Origin: Paulownia fortunei
Lineage: Eukaryota > Streptophyta > Magnoliopsida > Lamiales > Paulowniaceae
Assembly (NCBI GenBank): GCA_019321725.1
Contig: CM033108.1
Location: 7,458,060 to 7,522,059, forward strand
Length of the DNA stretch: 64,000 bases
Direction: 5' to 3'
Below the pieces are notes generated by a model. The model did no database searches and was not told the origin of the DNA. It saw only the letters and a program-made list of their open reading frames with translations. Both the position numbers and the translations under genes were made by a program. Shown here one piece after another: positions 33,246 through 46,345 of the stretch; position 1 is the first letter of the stretch; every line of letters begins with the position of its first letter.

Positions 33246-36060
33246 GTGATTCCATCCATCTTTAAGTGTTTGTGTCTTCTTACTCTTACTAGGTCAGTCC
33301 CCCTTTTCTGTTGTGTAGTTCTCTTGTTTTCTTTTCATTTCAAATATTATGGCTTCTCAATCTTCCACAGAGATTCTCAAAATCAATCAAATAGATTTAG
33401 CGATCTTGAACTAGGTTTTAGTTCTGAGTCAAATGTTCATTCTCCCATTAAAAAAATCATTCTTCCGAAAGAACTACAAATCCTTCAAAGAAAACCCAGC
33501 ACCTCTCGTGCCAAAGGTAAAGAAAAAAATCAGAGTTCGTGCCTCTGATCAACTGATTATAACCCTGGAGAGGTTAAGTTAATGTCATGCGACCCTTCTG
33601 ATCCTTGGTTAATGATTGTCTCCATTATAAAAGAGAGTGAGATTACATCCATTAGGCGTTGTTTCTTCATTTCCACTTCTTACATAATAGTCATCTCTAT
33701 TATTTAATGACAGGATGGACAATCCTCATGTTGGATATCAGACCTTCTATCTTGCATCTTTAAAAATAGGCCTGAGCTTTTCTTTAACCGGCGAAGCAGT
33801 TAACATAGTTAATAATCTAGGCATATGCATGACTCAACTAGTTCCCAATTCAATTCATCAGATCTTAATCTTTATCATAATCATGAAATATTTCAATGTT
33901 GCTCCATCTTTCAAACACTTATGGTCCTTATTCTCTATTACTACTTCAAGATATACCAGTGACAAGGGATTCTTTTTATCTTTCCCATTGCCTTAATTGC
34001 AAATTCATCGATGAGCTTCCATCCTCTTTAAGCTCTTGGAATAATAAATTTATCTATCTCAAAACTCCTCATGACCAACCTTGGAGAGTTTGTAAGGCTT
34101 GGAAACCATCACGACCTACTCCTCGCAATTTAGGTTGTCCTGATTGGGATAAAGTATTCATTCCTAAGATGCTAACTATTTGTTGGTACATCTCAAAATG
34201 CATACTTGAAGAAAATGTCCTAAAATTAGCAGGTTTATCTTAAGCTCCCATTATTCTAGAAAGGACTTTAGGTCACCTGACCCTTTATCTCTTTGCCACT
34301 TATTCTTTTTTTTTTATATAAGTCATTGACAAGAACTCATTTGCTGTTTATCTTTTTAGAGATGGCAGCTCGTTCAACGTATATGCTAAAGAAGATGCTC
34401 GAAGAAAAGGATAATTTACTCGCGATGGATCCTCCTATGACTACTATGCCTACCAATCCAAGTACTTTCTCTCCTGTTCGTAGGCCTACTTGTTCCTGAA
34501 CTTCTCCTTTTGATGCTGAAGCTCATGAAAGGCTTTGAACTTTACCCAATGAAATTGAAGAAAAATCATCAAATCAAGTTATGAAGGGTAGTGTTGAGAT
34601 TGAGATCACGTTGACAGTGAAGTCAAGGAGTTTTCGATCAAGTTCAGATGGGAGAGGCGGATATTGTGATAATTCTGACCAAAGCTCCTCAATATAAATG
34701 TAAGCAACATGACAAGAGCAAAAAAAAGGTAAGTCTAAACCCAATCATGCTAAAGGGCCTAAACATCAAACTACTCTCCATGCTTCTACAGAGGATCAAG
34801 AGAGTGATTATGAGCAAACCCCAGAAGATTTCCGTATTGAGAAACAACCTCATATTAGGACTTCAAAAAATAAAGATCCAGCTAGTGGGAGTGTGCCTCA
34901 TATTCGGACTCCGTTTAAAATATTTGGTATTCCTTTTCCTCCCCAACAAATGACCATTGATGAGGCGGAGATAAGGGAAAGTTTTTGGATAACACTCATT
35001 CTATGTTCCAAACTATGAACTGTCAAATCTATCTTGAATGTTACTCTGGTATATCGTACATTCCATCTTTACCTACAAACTTCGAGAAAGCAAATATTTT
35101 CTCTTCTTTGCTTGTTGGTGAGTTCTTCGAACTTTATAAAGCTTGCTAATTTCCTGAAGTTCAATACCAATTGACGAAGGTGCCTATGGTTAGATCAGAA
35201 GAGCATATTGCTCATTCTATTATGCAAGTGACAGCTTGAATTCTAACAACATACTAACTTTGTTAATTTCCATGCTCTATATCTAATTTCTTATCTTACA
35301 TTTTTCTTTTACTTTCACATAGATGTGCTCATTGGGGTGCCAACTTGCTATCTATTGTGGCAATGTGAGTTTATTTTCTTTGAGAAAAAATGGACCTCTT
35401 CAAATGAAGAGGTTCAAACTTTGAAAGAAAAATTGAAGAATTTCAAAAAGAAAGAAGCGTAGTTGGAGGAAAGCATTAGGGCCAAGTATGAATCTCAAAT
35501 AGTCGAGCAAGATCATAGGATTTTTGAACTCGGGCAATCTAGAAGTGCCTTGAACAAGACTTTAGCCACCGAGATCGTCCTTTACAAGGGAACCAAAGCT
35601 GCACTGATTGAGAAAACATCTGTATATGAGAAAACTAAAGCCAAGGCTCTAATAGACCATAAAAGGCTTTCGACATAGGTAGACTAGTTGGAAAATAAGA
35701 GTATGAGACTTCTGATGAACTCGAGGAGCATTTAAAAAAGACAAGAATGAATGGCATTTGCAATTTTCTGCAATTTGCTTCATTGTTAGAAGCTTTTGTT
35801 GAGAAAGGTGTTGTTTATGATACACAAGCTTTGTTAAGTATCAGAAACAACTGGTCAAGCTGTGCGGCTTTGCTGAAGGACTTGATTTGACCAAACTTGA
35901 TCCCTTTAAAGATGCTAGTATGGAGGTCCCCCAGATAGCAGTATAGACTACTTCTGCTCCTCCCTACGAGTTTGCCTCTTTGCTTGAAGAAATAAGAAAG
36001 AACGAAGCTAATGTGGATGCCTCAAACTCTAATTCGGACGTTATCCCCAAGGACCATTGA
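33246..36060 (+). pseudogene. Element B antisense ORF (aORF, PF04195-like), intron-containing, decayed
   Basis: An N-terminal exon with MASQSSTE starts at about 33349. An acceptor at 33712 opens the domain exon: GYQTFYLASLKIGLSFSL, then MTQLVPNSIHQ, then after a frameshift SLSSWNNKFIYL. These align with GYVTFFVDQLEAGLRFPIP, MQLVPNSFR and SLKGWKKKYFYI of element C. Two further predicted introns are 34233-34359 (phase 1, splitting a GAG codon) and 35228-35322 (phase 0), matching element C exactly in position and phase. The last exon encodes a coiled-coil-like segment (35463-35678, KYESQIVEQDHRIFELG). Function is unknown; PF04195 is my assignment from memory of Tat elements, and the extra antisense ORF is described for that lineage. 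Confidence 0.7.
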
Positions 36061-36325
36061 ACAAGCACTTATGTAGTTTTTTTTTCTTGCAATCTAAGTA
36101 AGCACTTTTCAATTAATCAAAACATAATTAGTATTTACCTATAAATTGCTTTCCATCTCAAATCATTTAAATCAAGTGTCTGTTTTAAAGATTCTATATC
36201 GACTTTTGTACTTGTGGTGTCCTAATTAGATCTTACGTATTTTGAATCTTACCAAGCCATTATTGAGCAAGATCCTTTTCTTTTGGACCTTGAGTTGTAA
36301 TGTTTTTTTCAACTCTTGTTCACGG
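36061..36325. other. Spacer between aORF and tandem repeats in element B
   Basis: AT-rich sequence following the aORF stop (TGA at 36058). No coding signal. Confidence 0.4.
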
Positions 36326-36485
36326 GGATCTATGCTTTGATACTATTCTTGTAATGTCTTGTTCAGACTTTGTGTGCATGAGATTTTGTTAAGATCTTGT
36401 TCGCATGAGATCTTGCTTAGATCTTGTTTGTTTAAGATCTTATTCAGACATTGTTTGCTTAAAATCTTGTTCAGATATTCATTAA
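36326..36485 (+). repeat. Short degenerate tandem repeats between aORF and integrase in B
   Basis: Five to six imperfect units of about 24-28 bp built on GATCTTGTTCAGA-TTTGCTTAA (for example AGATCTTGTTCGCATG, AGATCTTGTTTGTTTA, AGATCTTATTCAGACATTG, AAATCTTGTTCAGATATTC). They occupy the same place in the element as the 91-bp array of element C but are unrelated in sequence. Confidence 0.7.
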
Positions 36486-36539
36486 GATGATATAATGGAA
36501 AAGGAAAGACAAACAATAAACATAATGATCAACAACTTA

Positions 36540-37140
36540 AGCGTAAAAATTCCTTAAATTTTGGATGTTCCATGGTTATAGCTCTTTCCCATGCAGGTTA
36601 TGCAGACGATAAGACCCATGATTTGAAATCTTTACTACTTTATAAGGTCCTTCCCAATTTGGATCAAGTTTGCCCACATATTTTGAGACTTCAACCTTTT
36701 TCAGAACTAGATGACCAACCTAAAAATGCAAACTCTTGCCTTCTTGTTATATTCTCCTACCATTTTATTTTTGCTGCTAAGGTCTGCAACCGAGCTCGTT
36801 CCCTTTTTTTCTTTATAACCTCTAGATCAAATTTTCTTTCTTCCTTATTCTGTTTTGGATTAGAGTGCATAACCCTGATCTTAGGTTCCTTGATCTCGAT
36901 CGGGAGTACTACTTTAGTCCTATAAACCAAAAAAAGGGGTTTCGTATGTTGTGTTTTGAGGGCTGTTCTATATGCCTATAACATCCTAGTAGTTTTTCAG
37001 CCCATTATGTATTGCTTTGATCTAACCTTGTCTTCAAGTGCTGAAGTAGGATCTTATTTATAATTTTTGTCTGCCCATTGGCTTGTAGGAGACACCCAAA
37101 TACAATTTTGTTGGATTTTCATCTCTTTACATAATGTTAC
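36540..37140 (-). pseudogene. Element B integrase C-terminal part
   Basis: The minus strand reads like 60430-60960 of element C: the GEADKVGKVL-type tail with 'AAGGTCCTTCCCAATTTGG', the RARSLQTLAAK segment and the NGQTK/ANG(Q) turn near 37080. Stops occur throughout. The zinc-binding part and the first part of the catalytic core, which in C lie at 61000-61690, are missing: RNase H sequence follows immediately. Confidence 0.7.
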
Positions 37141-38120
37141 TCTCTTCATCTCCCTCGGGTTAGACACTTAGACCCTAATCTTTTGGTTGTTCACGTCTGC
37201 CATTGCACTTGTAAAGTGAGCAAGTGAGTCAGCTCTTTTATTCTCAGATCTTGGGATTTGGTATAACTAAAATTTCTCAAACTGTATGATATAAGCTGTT
37301 TCGCCCTCTATAAGTACACGACCATAATTTCTCTTTAGCTTTATATGAGCCCTCTATTTTCATTGCCACCAATTGAGAGTCAGCATAGACCATAACCTGT
37401 ATAGCTTTAATCTTTAATTCTAATTTTATTCTTGTAATCAAAGCTTCGTTATTAGTGATCTCAAACTCCAACTTTAATGCTTGCTAGATCACTATACCAT
37501 TTGGAATTTGCAAAAATATTACTGCAACCCCATATTGAGCATTTGATGATCTATCTACATGCAACATCTAAACTTCATTAGCTACTTCCTCTGTTGAGAA
37601 GTTGATTTTGACTATGAAATTTGCCAAGATTTGTGCCTTTATAGATGCTTTACTTTTGTAGTCGATGTTGAACTTCCCCAACTCTACTGATTACTTCATC
37701 AATCGATTTGAGAGTTCAGATCTAGTCAGAACCTGCTTTAGAGGTTGGTTTATGAGTACCATCTTATGTGATTGGATATAAGGTCACAACTTCCTAGCTG
37801 TTAATATCAGGTCTAGGGCCAATGACAACTTCTCAATCTCCATATACTTTATTTCTACTCCCTGTAACATCTTACTGACATAATAAAATAGTTTGTGTAA
37901 GGGTCAACTTCTTGTATCAAAACAGAACTAGTAGTATTTCAAGAGACCGCTAAATAAAGAAATGGGGGTTATGGGTTTAGCCTATAGAGAAGGCGAAGTC
38001 AAAGAAGCCTTAAGATATGTAAAGTCCTATTTGCACTCATCTGTCTATTGAATTTTTTTTAACATTTTGGAATACTATAAAAAAGGAAAGATTCTTACCT
38101 GTTGGCTAGGATACGAATTG
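37141..38120 (-). pseudogene. Element B RNase H region (Tat-type double RNase H)
   Basis: At 37277-37600 the minus strand reads an archaeal-type RNase H: ITNNEALITRIKLEL (family NNEAEYEAL), VMVYADSQLVAMKIEG and upstream VDRSSNAQYGVAVIF-like text. Further right (37620-38120) lies the vestigial first RNase H / connection region, matching C 62100-62560. Multiple stops. Confidence 0.7.
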
Positions 38121-38870
38121 ATTTAATGAAGCTAATCGCCCAGTTAATTTCTACACATCCTTAATCGACTTTGGAGAGGTCATTTCCAATACTGCCTTAT
38201 TTTTCTTAGGATTCGCTTCAATCCCCTTTCAACATTGAAAACCAAAATCTTTCCACCTTAAACCCCGAACATGTATTTATTCGGGTCCAACTTCATCCTG
38301 TACTCTATCATGATGTTAAAAGCTTGTTGTAAATACTGAAGGTGATCCTCTTCCTCAACACTCTTAACTAGCATGTCATCAATATACTCTTCCATAATTT
38401 TCCCTATCTATTCTTTAAAAACTTGGTTTACCAACCTTTGAATGTAGCTCCTATATTCTTCAAATCGAAAATTGAATTATGGTACAATAACAAATATCAT
38501 TCTCTATAACAAAATAAGTTTAATCTCGTTCCTCTTCTTCCGCTATATTTATCTGATGGTACCCTTCATATGCATCCATCATACTTATTAAAGCACAATC
38601 GATGGTCGAATCGACCAAAATATCAATACGAGGCATAGGGTAAGGATCCTTTAAGCATGCCTTGTTTAGATCAATAAAGTCTGTACACATTCTCCACTTA
38701 TCTAGAGTCTTTGGGACCACCACCACATTCAACAACCGTTCAGTGAATTAGATTTCTACTACATAACTAGCTTCGAGTGGCTTGTTCACTTCTTCTTTTA
38801 TAATCCTGTTCCATTCTGCCCCCAAACTCCTCTTCTTCTATTTCATGGGTTTAACAGATGTACCGATGTT
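38121..38870 (-). pseudogene. Element B reverse transcriptase
   Basis: The minus strand reads NVVVVPKTLDKWRMCTDF, DLNKACLKDPYPMPRID, SMMDAYEGYHQI and, in another frame, EEYIDDMLVKS (catalytic YIDD intact) and MKLDPNKYMFGV. It lacks an intact frame: stops and frameshifts between 38400 and 38520 and upstream of 38740. Confidence 0.85.
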
Positions 38871-38989
38871 AAGCCGATATACAATAATTTTTGGGTCAAA
38901 TCCCCCAAAGTCAGATAGTTTCCATACGAATACATTCATGTTTATCCTTAAGAACTTTACAACTTACACTTCTAAGTTAGGGCTCATTT

Positions 38990-39424
38990 GATAACAGATC
39001 CGAGTGTACTTCTCTGGATCACCTAGGTGGAGTTCCACTTTCTTATATTCTTCAAAAGGCTCTATTGTTAATTCTTCATAATCTCCTTTGACTCGTTTAG
39101 CTTATGGGCACTTTTCCACTTCAACGATCATATGTTCCATTGAGCTTTTCATGAACCTAGATGGTTATTTGATCCTCTTTTTTAATGATAAATTATAACA
39201 TTCCCTTGTACTCCTGAGATCACACAACTTCTCCAATTCCACTTTTGGTCAGAAACTTCATCTTCATATGATAAGTTGAAACGACCTCTTGAAATTGATT
39301 CAGTGTTGGCACCCCAAAATCACATTTTATGCAAATAGAGCATCAACTACCAAGTATTTTATGATAACCATTTTTCTACATGCCTCGGTGCCCATGGAAG
39401 TGGACATATCACTTATTTAAGTAA
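38990..39424 (-). pseudogene. Element B protease, second half (minus strand)
   Basis: The minus strand reads GTEACRKMVIIKYLVVDALF at 39330-39395, then VILGC and PKVELEKLCDLRSTREC. It aligns with GTEPMRKTRMVKFLVVDSF and the following text of element C (63700-63880). The first half is found on the other strand at 41030-41337. Confidence 0.75.
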
Positions 39425-40990
39425 GGATGGAGGAAACACCATATAGAGACAAGAAGATACCCCCAAAAGGGGTGTCATTTTCATCGGCATTCCACATTAC
39501 CCCTAATGGTATGGAAGAAGAGGCGGATTAAATGATTCGTATCTCTAAGAAACATCTGCAGCAAATTGTGGAGAAGGTCAGCAGAATAGTGATAAGTGAG
39601 CATAAGTGAAGGGTTGAAACTTCAAATGCACTACATCTTTGCCACATGCCCATCTTGTACCTATTAAGCATCCGAAGGTCGCGACAGGGAAAGATAAAGT
39701 AGGAGAGGAAGGTCTTCATAGACGAGCTCACTTTTAGGAAGATTTTGAGAAAGTAGCTAATAAAACAACTTAGCCAAGGAATAAGCCTAACAATCAACAG
39801 GTCTAACCAAATAGGCCTGTTCTAATGAGAGATAAGGTATATGAAACTGACCAAATTGAGCTACTAAGTAAGAAGTTGGAGGATTGGAAACTGAGTGGAG
39901 CTATGAACTTCAGCTATGTAGAAAAATAGGCTCACCTTTTAGCCCAAAAATTCCATCGGAGGTGGTTACTCAAAATTTCAAACTCCCAACTTTATTGAAG
40001 TATGATGGGAGTAAATACCTACAAGAACATTTTACAGCATTTGAGCATGTGATGCAACTTTTTAGCCAGTCTAATGCCATAAATGCTCGCATCTTCATCA
40101 CCACATTAATGGGTACTCTAGTCTTATATGATCGACTGGTTGGGAAGTTTTTATATTATTTTTCTAATAAGAAGAAGGCCAAATTATCTGTTGTGCACCT
40201 ATTTACTATTCATCATGGAGATAACGAGGCCTTGAGGAACTCTATTCATCATTTTAATAGCAAAGTTTTGAAGGTGTCAAAGCTAATGATTGACATGATA
40301 GTCAGCATACTCATCCACAAATTGAAGAAGGGTCTCCTCACATCGGTCTTAGCAAGGGACCCACCTTCAAATGTGGAATAATTGGTGGAACTTACGCAAC
40401 GATACATTCTAGAGGAAGATGTCAATACCAAAAAAATTCAAAGTAAACTGAGAATACTAAGGAACGAAAAGACCGACGAGAACATAGAGAATAAAATCAT
40501 TCAAGCTATGAAAGGGATTGAGATCAAATGGGAAAATACATTGGTAAATCTCATAATTATGCTCTGTTAAATATGCCACGGGCACAATCTTTAATGGCCA
40601 TAGGGAACACTAACTCGTTACAATAGCCTAAAAAGATGAGGCTCATCCTGAGCCAGAAGAATTTAAATAAGTATCATTTCCATAAGAACAAAGTTCACGA
40701 TACTGAAGAATATCTATAGTTAAATGATGAAATCGAAAGGTTGGTATACCAGGGTGCCTAGATAACTTTATGGCGAGATTAGAAGAAAAAGCTATTATGA
40801 ATGAGGTTAATAGACCCCGATCTCGTGATCAGCCCCGATTCCGCAGCAGACCAATGTCTCGTAGTTGATCGAGAGACCGTCGAGATCACATGAGGGAATG
40901 ATGGATGGAGACCCATCTTTACAAATGGATTAGATAGAAGATAATCTCCCAAGGAGGGGAGTTATCCAAATGATTGTTGAAGGACCAAGC
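39425..40990 (+). pseudogene. Element B gag on the inverted segment
   Basis: The plus-strand frame from 39884 reads GSPFSPKIPSEVV, FKLPTLLKYDGSKYLQEH, TAFEHVMQLFSQSNAINARI, the Tat gag signature (SPF..I....P..FK.P....YDG..DP.EH...F...M). It then continues with NEALRNSIHHFNSKVLKV and an Arg-rich tail (RPRSRDQPRFRSRP) near 40815. N-terminal gag text is interrupted by stops between 39425 and 39884. The strand is opposite to the RT of the same element. Confidence 0.8.
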
Positions 40991-41029
40991 ATAAGAGACT
41001 CAAATAACGCCGCTATAAATAAGTACTTT

Positions 41030-41337
41030 ACAAATATAACCACAATGAAAAATAATAGAGGTCAAATAATTAGCTATCACCTTCGATGATCGGGATCTGC
41101 CAATGGTAGAGCCTACATAGAATGACCTAATGGTGATCATGCTGGATATAGCAAACTTTGTTGTACAAAAGGTTTTGGTGGATAACGGGAGTTCCGGATA
41201 ATGTTATGTTGTTGCATGTTCTTATGAAAATAGAATTAGACATGATAACTTTGCAACTTATTCAAAAGCCTTTGATGGGCTTCCAGGGTAGTGAATAGTT
41301 GATACTAGCACTATCCTTTCCCATAGAAGGTGCCAAA
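41030..41337 (+). pseudogene. Element B protease, first half (plus strand)
   Basis: The plus strand reads VIMLDIANFVVQKVLVDNGS-S at 41130-41190; DNGSS in place of DTGSS is usual in this lineage and the catalytic Asp is present. It continues with ITLQLIQKPLMGFQGSE and LALSFPIEGA, matching ITLQPVDTALFGFGGG and LPISLG of element C. It ends exactly at the right LTR. Confidence 0.75.
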
Positions 41338-41734
41338 TATAACTCGTGTTCGAGACCTTACCTAGGCTTCATGATAGGTCAGGTTTGAATCATTAGGCTT
41401 GCTGGGGTAGCCCCCAATTAAAACCTTTTGATACTTAAGTCAGATCGGGTTCGAGAAAATATAAATGGCTAAATACTAAAAATATAAGTAGAAGATTAAA
41501 AGTCACATTACATTTCTATTGTAGCAGTGAGAACATGTTTATAGGCATTAGGCATATAAATCTTAGATATATGGCATTATATCAACCGTCTATCATTGAA
41601 TACATGTCTTTCAATTAGTGGTGAATGATTGGGTTGGATGACAACCCAGAGAAAAAATATGCGGACCTTGTCCTGTTGAGTAAATAGAATTAAGTACAAA
41701 TGATAAAATGGTTAAACACATCCTTTGTAAATCA
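41335..41734 (-). repeat. 5' (right) LTR of element B
   Basis: About 400 bp aligned in direct orientation to 32523-33002, with small deletions and a mutated first end (ATATAACTCG for TGATGTAACTCG). It ends AAATCA and is followed by GACTT. The sequence difference from the left copy is large, indicating an old insertion. Confidence 0.85.
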
Positions 41735-41829
41735 GACTTGTATTTCATTCAAGAAAATAATTTTGACAATATCTTTGCAATTTTTTTAGGTAATTGGAAG
41801 ATTAGGCCTAGTTAATATTAGACAAAGCC

Positions 41830-42285
41830 CTAAAATTAGTAATAACCAAAGTACTAAAAATGTCCATTGCCCAATAGGTGGAATTAAGTAAATTTGATAC
41901 ATAATTTGAGATAGGACCAAAATAATTTGAGTCCAATGGTCTAAGAATCCAGTTGGTCTAATGGGCCAAAGATAAGAGATTCTATCAACTTATGGGCCTT
42001 ATCACATAGGAATATAAGCCTTACTTGAATACCTATTAATACTCAATTTATTTTCAATTTGAGGTGCGTTCAATTTAGATTGTACTTTACCATTTTAAGC
42101 TATTTATGATTAATCCTTCGCTCTAGTTCTAATTTGATCGTCATGATATCTCTATGCCTTTGATGGTTTGTTCGTGTTTTATGTAGGAGCCCATCACCTC
42201 AAGCATTTCAAGAGAAGTTAACCCTCGTTGACCCAGATGACGCCCACACATTTCAATCTCTACAAAGAAATTAGTAATTTTACCC
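41830..42285 (+). repeat. Left LTR of element D
   Basis: It matches the right LTR (TTTGATGGTTTGTTCGTG, AGAAGTTAACCCTCGTTGAC, CCACACATTTCAAT) and, more distantly, the LTRs of element E. The left edge is approximate. Confidence 0.6.
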
Positions 42286-43084
42286 TGGGTTGGAGGTTAG
42301 CTATATAATTCAGTACTGTTTGTGGAAAAGCTTACCTCGACACTGAGGATATAGACGAGATTAATAGTTTGAGAAGCCAGCATCCAAAACACTTAGCAAG
42401 AGGGGAGGCATAACGATAGTAGGGAATATTAATATAATCTAATACCTTTGTAACAAGGAGTGCTGCTGAAACAATAGTATGACAAATCACGTATGAGGCC
42501 ATGATAGAGAATGCTCAAGCAATGTTAGTAGTAAGGCTGAATGCCTAGTACGCTAAGAACCAGCGTATGAGTAAGCCCGTCTGTTTTCTTGTCAAAGTTG
42601 AGATTTGTCCCCTACTCTCAAGAGGGGTAAGCCAAGATGAGAAGAGTCATAGAGGAGAGAAGTTGGTCAGAAAAAAAGTCAACCAATGAGAATCACTTCT
42701 TGATAATGATGAGATGAGGAGATTGAAAGAGCGGAGAAGTCCCAAATAGCTAACCAGCATTACCACTCAACACGGGAGGCTGTTTGGAGGAATACATGCC
42801 CCTTATGGTAGTATCCCTGAAGTAAATTCCCCCACAACCTCAGTCTTGCAAGTGACGCATAAGCTTACATGGCCATTGTAAGGGATACTTCCACTTGAAC
42901 AAGGATACTATCCCAATAAATGTCCGAGCATTAAACTTAGAATAAGCCACCATGAATTCTTTTCATGAGATTGAGAGACTATGTCTTCTTTGAGAGAATA
43001 AAATAGAAGTGGGGAGAACCCTTAAGGAGAATGATCTGAGTAAAGGTAGAAATAGTAATAAAACATACCCAAGTGTTTCTCAAA

Positions 43085-43410
43085 CATGAGAGCGTCTCCA
43101 CTAGGAGCGCCCACTCTAATACGATGATAGACATTTTTCCTAAGAGCATCCTCCTCTAGTACCATGACAAAGACTTAATGCCTTCCTCATGTACGACAAC
43201 AAACGTCTCCCCTTAAAGCACACCCTCCGATACAATGATAAGTGCCACTTCCCCGAGGAACAAACCTCTAGTAGAATGATGAGCGATTTTTTTAGACCGC
43301 ACTCTAATACGAATATAAGAGCTTTATTTCTAGTATGGTGATAAACAACTCTCCTTCGAGTGCACTCCAATATGGTAGCAAGAGCCTTCTTTCAGAGCGC
43401 ACTCCTTCAA
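43085..43410 (+). repeat. Degenerate minisatellite inside element D
   Basis: Seven or so imperfect units of about 43-46 bp with the theme GAGCGCACTCTAATACGATGATAAGAGCC-TT. Element E has a shorter, more diverged version at 53225-53390. Confidence 0.6.
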
Positions 43411-46345
43411 AGCAGAAGTAAGCACATCCCTCTAAAACAAACATCTTGCAAGTGGAAATAAACCATTGACTTCTATGAAATCAAGATACCTTCTTGGCTT
43501 CCAAAAAAATAGAGTAGAGACAAAGAAGTTGAGAAAATAGGAGATCCAGTGAGAAAAAAAAGTTAGAAACCAAGATTTTTCTACCTAAACTTCCGCAAAA
43601 ATGTCATTACTTGATTCTTCAAGAGAGTAAAGCATCCGACCTTGAGAGTATGTTAAAGTGGAGATGATAACTAGAGTAAAGACATATACTGATCGATACA
43701 ACCTAGAGAGGCCCTGTACCTCAACCGATAGACTTGATCGGCCTTATTCCTCGATCAACAGACTCAACAGACTCAACTGGCTCTATGCTTTGGTCTATAG
43801 ACTCGATCGAATTTTATAGCTTGATTGGCTTTACAATGCTACTAACTTTGTGCCTCGATGGATAGCCTTATTTGATTTCATTCTCCAATTGGTGGCCCCA
43901 ATTAACTTTATGCTATGACTGATAGTCCAATTACAACTAATGGGAAATTAATATAGCAATCACCCTCCCTCAAGTGCCTATCCCAAAAAAAGTGAATTGA
44001 ATACTAAAAGAGATATTTGAAGGAATTTGTGGCCATCCCCTTGGAGGGAGGGCGCTGGAAAAGAAAACATTAAGGCAAGGTTATTGGAAGTTCATATTGG
44101 TTTTCCTATCAATTCCCCCATGAGGGGAAGAAATGAAGGTATATTTCTTTTTCTAGTAATAAACTGGAGAAACAATTAATGAATGCATCCTAATGCTCTT
44201 CATTATAACAAACTTGGAAATTTCTTGAATAACAAATGAGCAAGAGCCCCCTAAAGCCGCACATTTTTATTGAGGTTAAACAATCATCGTGTAAAGTGGA
44301 GTAACCTTGGAATTGAATTGACTCTCCTAAGGCCAAGAAAACTATAGTTGGCCCTAGAGATCACAAACTTCTTGCTTGATGTTATCGATAAATGTCATGC
44401 TCTAAAAGTTATATTGACTTTCTTGAGGCCAAGAAAACTATAATTGGCCCCAAAGATCACAAACTCCTTCCCAAGGTTATCGACAAAAGTCAAGCCCCTT
44501 TTGCGAAATCTATTCTTTCTTCTAAGAATAAAAAAAGTCCATTCCAATTTATATTAGTGGATCCTGATATTCTAACAAATTTACTGGTGAAATTAAGAAA
44601 TTTGAACTTCTTGACACACTAGGTCAAAGAGGTGAGGTTGAGGCAAAACTCTCTCAACCCAACACTTGTGAGGTCGAGGGGAAGTCACCTCGACCCAACC
44701 CCTGCGCAGGTCGAGGGTGGCAGGATCATGAAATGCTTTATCGAGAAACTTGGTAAACAAAATAACATATACTCAGTACCTCACTATTCTTCTCTATCTA
44801 AGTGATACAAAAGCCAAAATACTAGTTTATCAAATATCCTACTTGAGCTTCTTGGTGTGAAAACAAAGCCTGATTTACTAAAACTTGTTCAATTTAGGTT
44901 TTGATGGATATGGAAGATTCTTTTTTATGATAACTACTAAAATTACTATCTCACCCAGACTAGATGAGGTACCAACCTCACCCAATGAGGATATAAAATT
45001 ATCTTTTGTGTGTGCACCATTTATTAACTATCACTAGGATAATAATAAATTTCATATAAGGGTAATCAATTATGCACGAAATAATTTTTGCAAACTTGGC
45101 ATAAAATCAATTATATCAACCCTAAGAAGGTACTCGCTTTACTAAGAAAAATTCTTGCCTCCGTGAGTTTTCTCCTACATCATAACAAAGGGCATCATGC
45201 ACTCGAGCAAGCTAAACATTATGTTTATTACTCCATTTCATGTATTTCTAGCATATCTTTTCTAATTAATTCTCCAAGTTAGTCTATCTTCCCAACCAAG
45301 TATCTTTTTTTCAGACTTTTTACATCTATTTTATGAGAAAAGTCCTATTGTCTTAACATAGAAACACAAGTATAGACAACCATGAAAGTAATCAACTATT
45401 ACCTATGGGTGAGCCCCTTACCTCCACCTCAATCTAGGTTCATGTGCTATCTTGAGCTGAAGCTAAGGGCACCTAATTCAAGGAGGGCCTCGACTTGGGG
45501 CTTACCTATTTTAGGTCGTGACACTGCCTTGACTTAGCCTGGGGCTTTGCTATTCTAGGTCGAGTTATTATCTTGACTTAAGATAGGGTATGCCTTAGTC
45601 GAGGTGACACCTTAACCTAGGAAGAGCGAGAAGCCCTCGCTTATTAAGGGAAGGGTCAGAGAGTAATGGCCCGAGCCTAATGGCACCAAAGATAAGATGC
45701 CCTTCTCCTGGCCTACCAATGCTAGCCTTAGGCCCTTAGTGAATAGGCTAGTTGAGGACGATAGTCTAAAAATGTTGTTACGTGGTTGTCTCTCATTTCT
45801 TAAGTTTTTTATAGGTTTGACAAACTTTTTCCTCATAAAGTGTTCGAGAAAATGCCTAATAATAAGATAGTTATATATGGAATGCTTTAATACCACTCCA
45901 CGTAACAAATTGCTGAACTTTCCCCATATTATTCTCATAATAGCACAAAAAAGGAAGTTCAAGTGTAAGAATTGCAAAACAAATACCTAAATTGTTGAAA
46001 AATCATAAAAGTCCTATACTTTTTACCTTTAAAATAAAAGAGAGTTATTTTGACCCCTGAAATGATGGAATTTGGCTAAAATAATGATGGGTTTCGTGCA
46101 AAGCACCAACTTTTGCTCAGTAGGCCGTTTCTGACACTGATGAACTATTTGGTCAAACTAAGTTTTGTGAGCCCTTTCGGGACATAGGATTAAAACTTCA
46201 AGTCATAGATTCCCATTTTATGAGCATTATAGATTGAGAGCCAATCCCTACCAAGGAAATGCTCCCCACTGGATAGGGCCCAATTTGTCAGATAGCTTAC
46301 TCCCAGCTGACTTTTTCTTCAAAAATGGGCTTTGGAGTGGGGGGC

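Larger units (their letters stand above)
32518..41739 (-). mobile_element. Element B: decayed Tat-lineage Ty3/gypsy element with antisense ORF and an internal inversion
   Basis: The two LTRs are in direct orientation, flanked by GACTT at 32518-32522 and 41735-41739. Left to right: 3' LTR, PPT, plus-strand aORF, short tandem repeats, then minus-strand integrase C-terminus, RNase H, RT and the second half of protease. From about 39425 to 41337 the gag and the first half of protease lie on the plus strand, opposite to expectation. Lineage is assigned from the aORF position, the VDNGSS protease wording, the YIDDM RT box and close parallels to element C. Every coding part carries stops or frameshifts. 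The integrase catalytic core is largely deleted compared with element C. Confidence 0.85.

Noticed and set aside
39884..41337. Plus-strand gag/protease as a separate element nested in B
   Set aside because: No extra LTR, PPT or target duplication surrounds it, and its protease half complements the half left on the minus strand, so an inversion is simpler.
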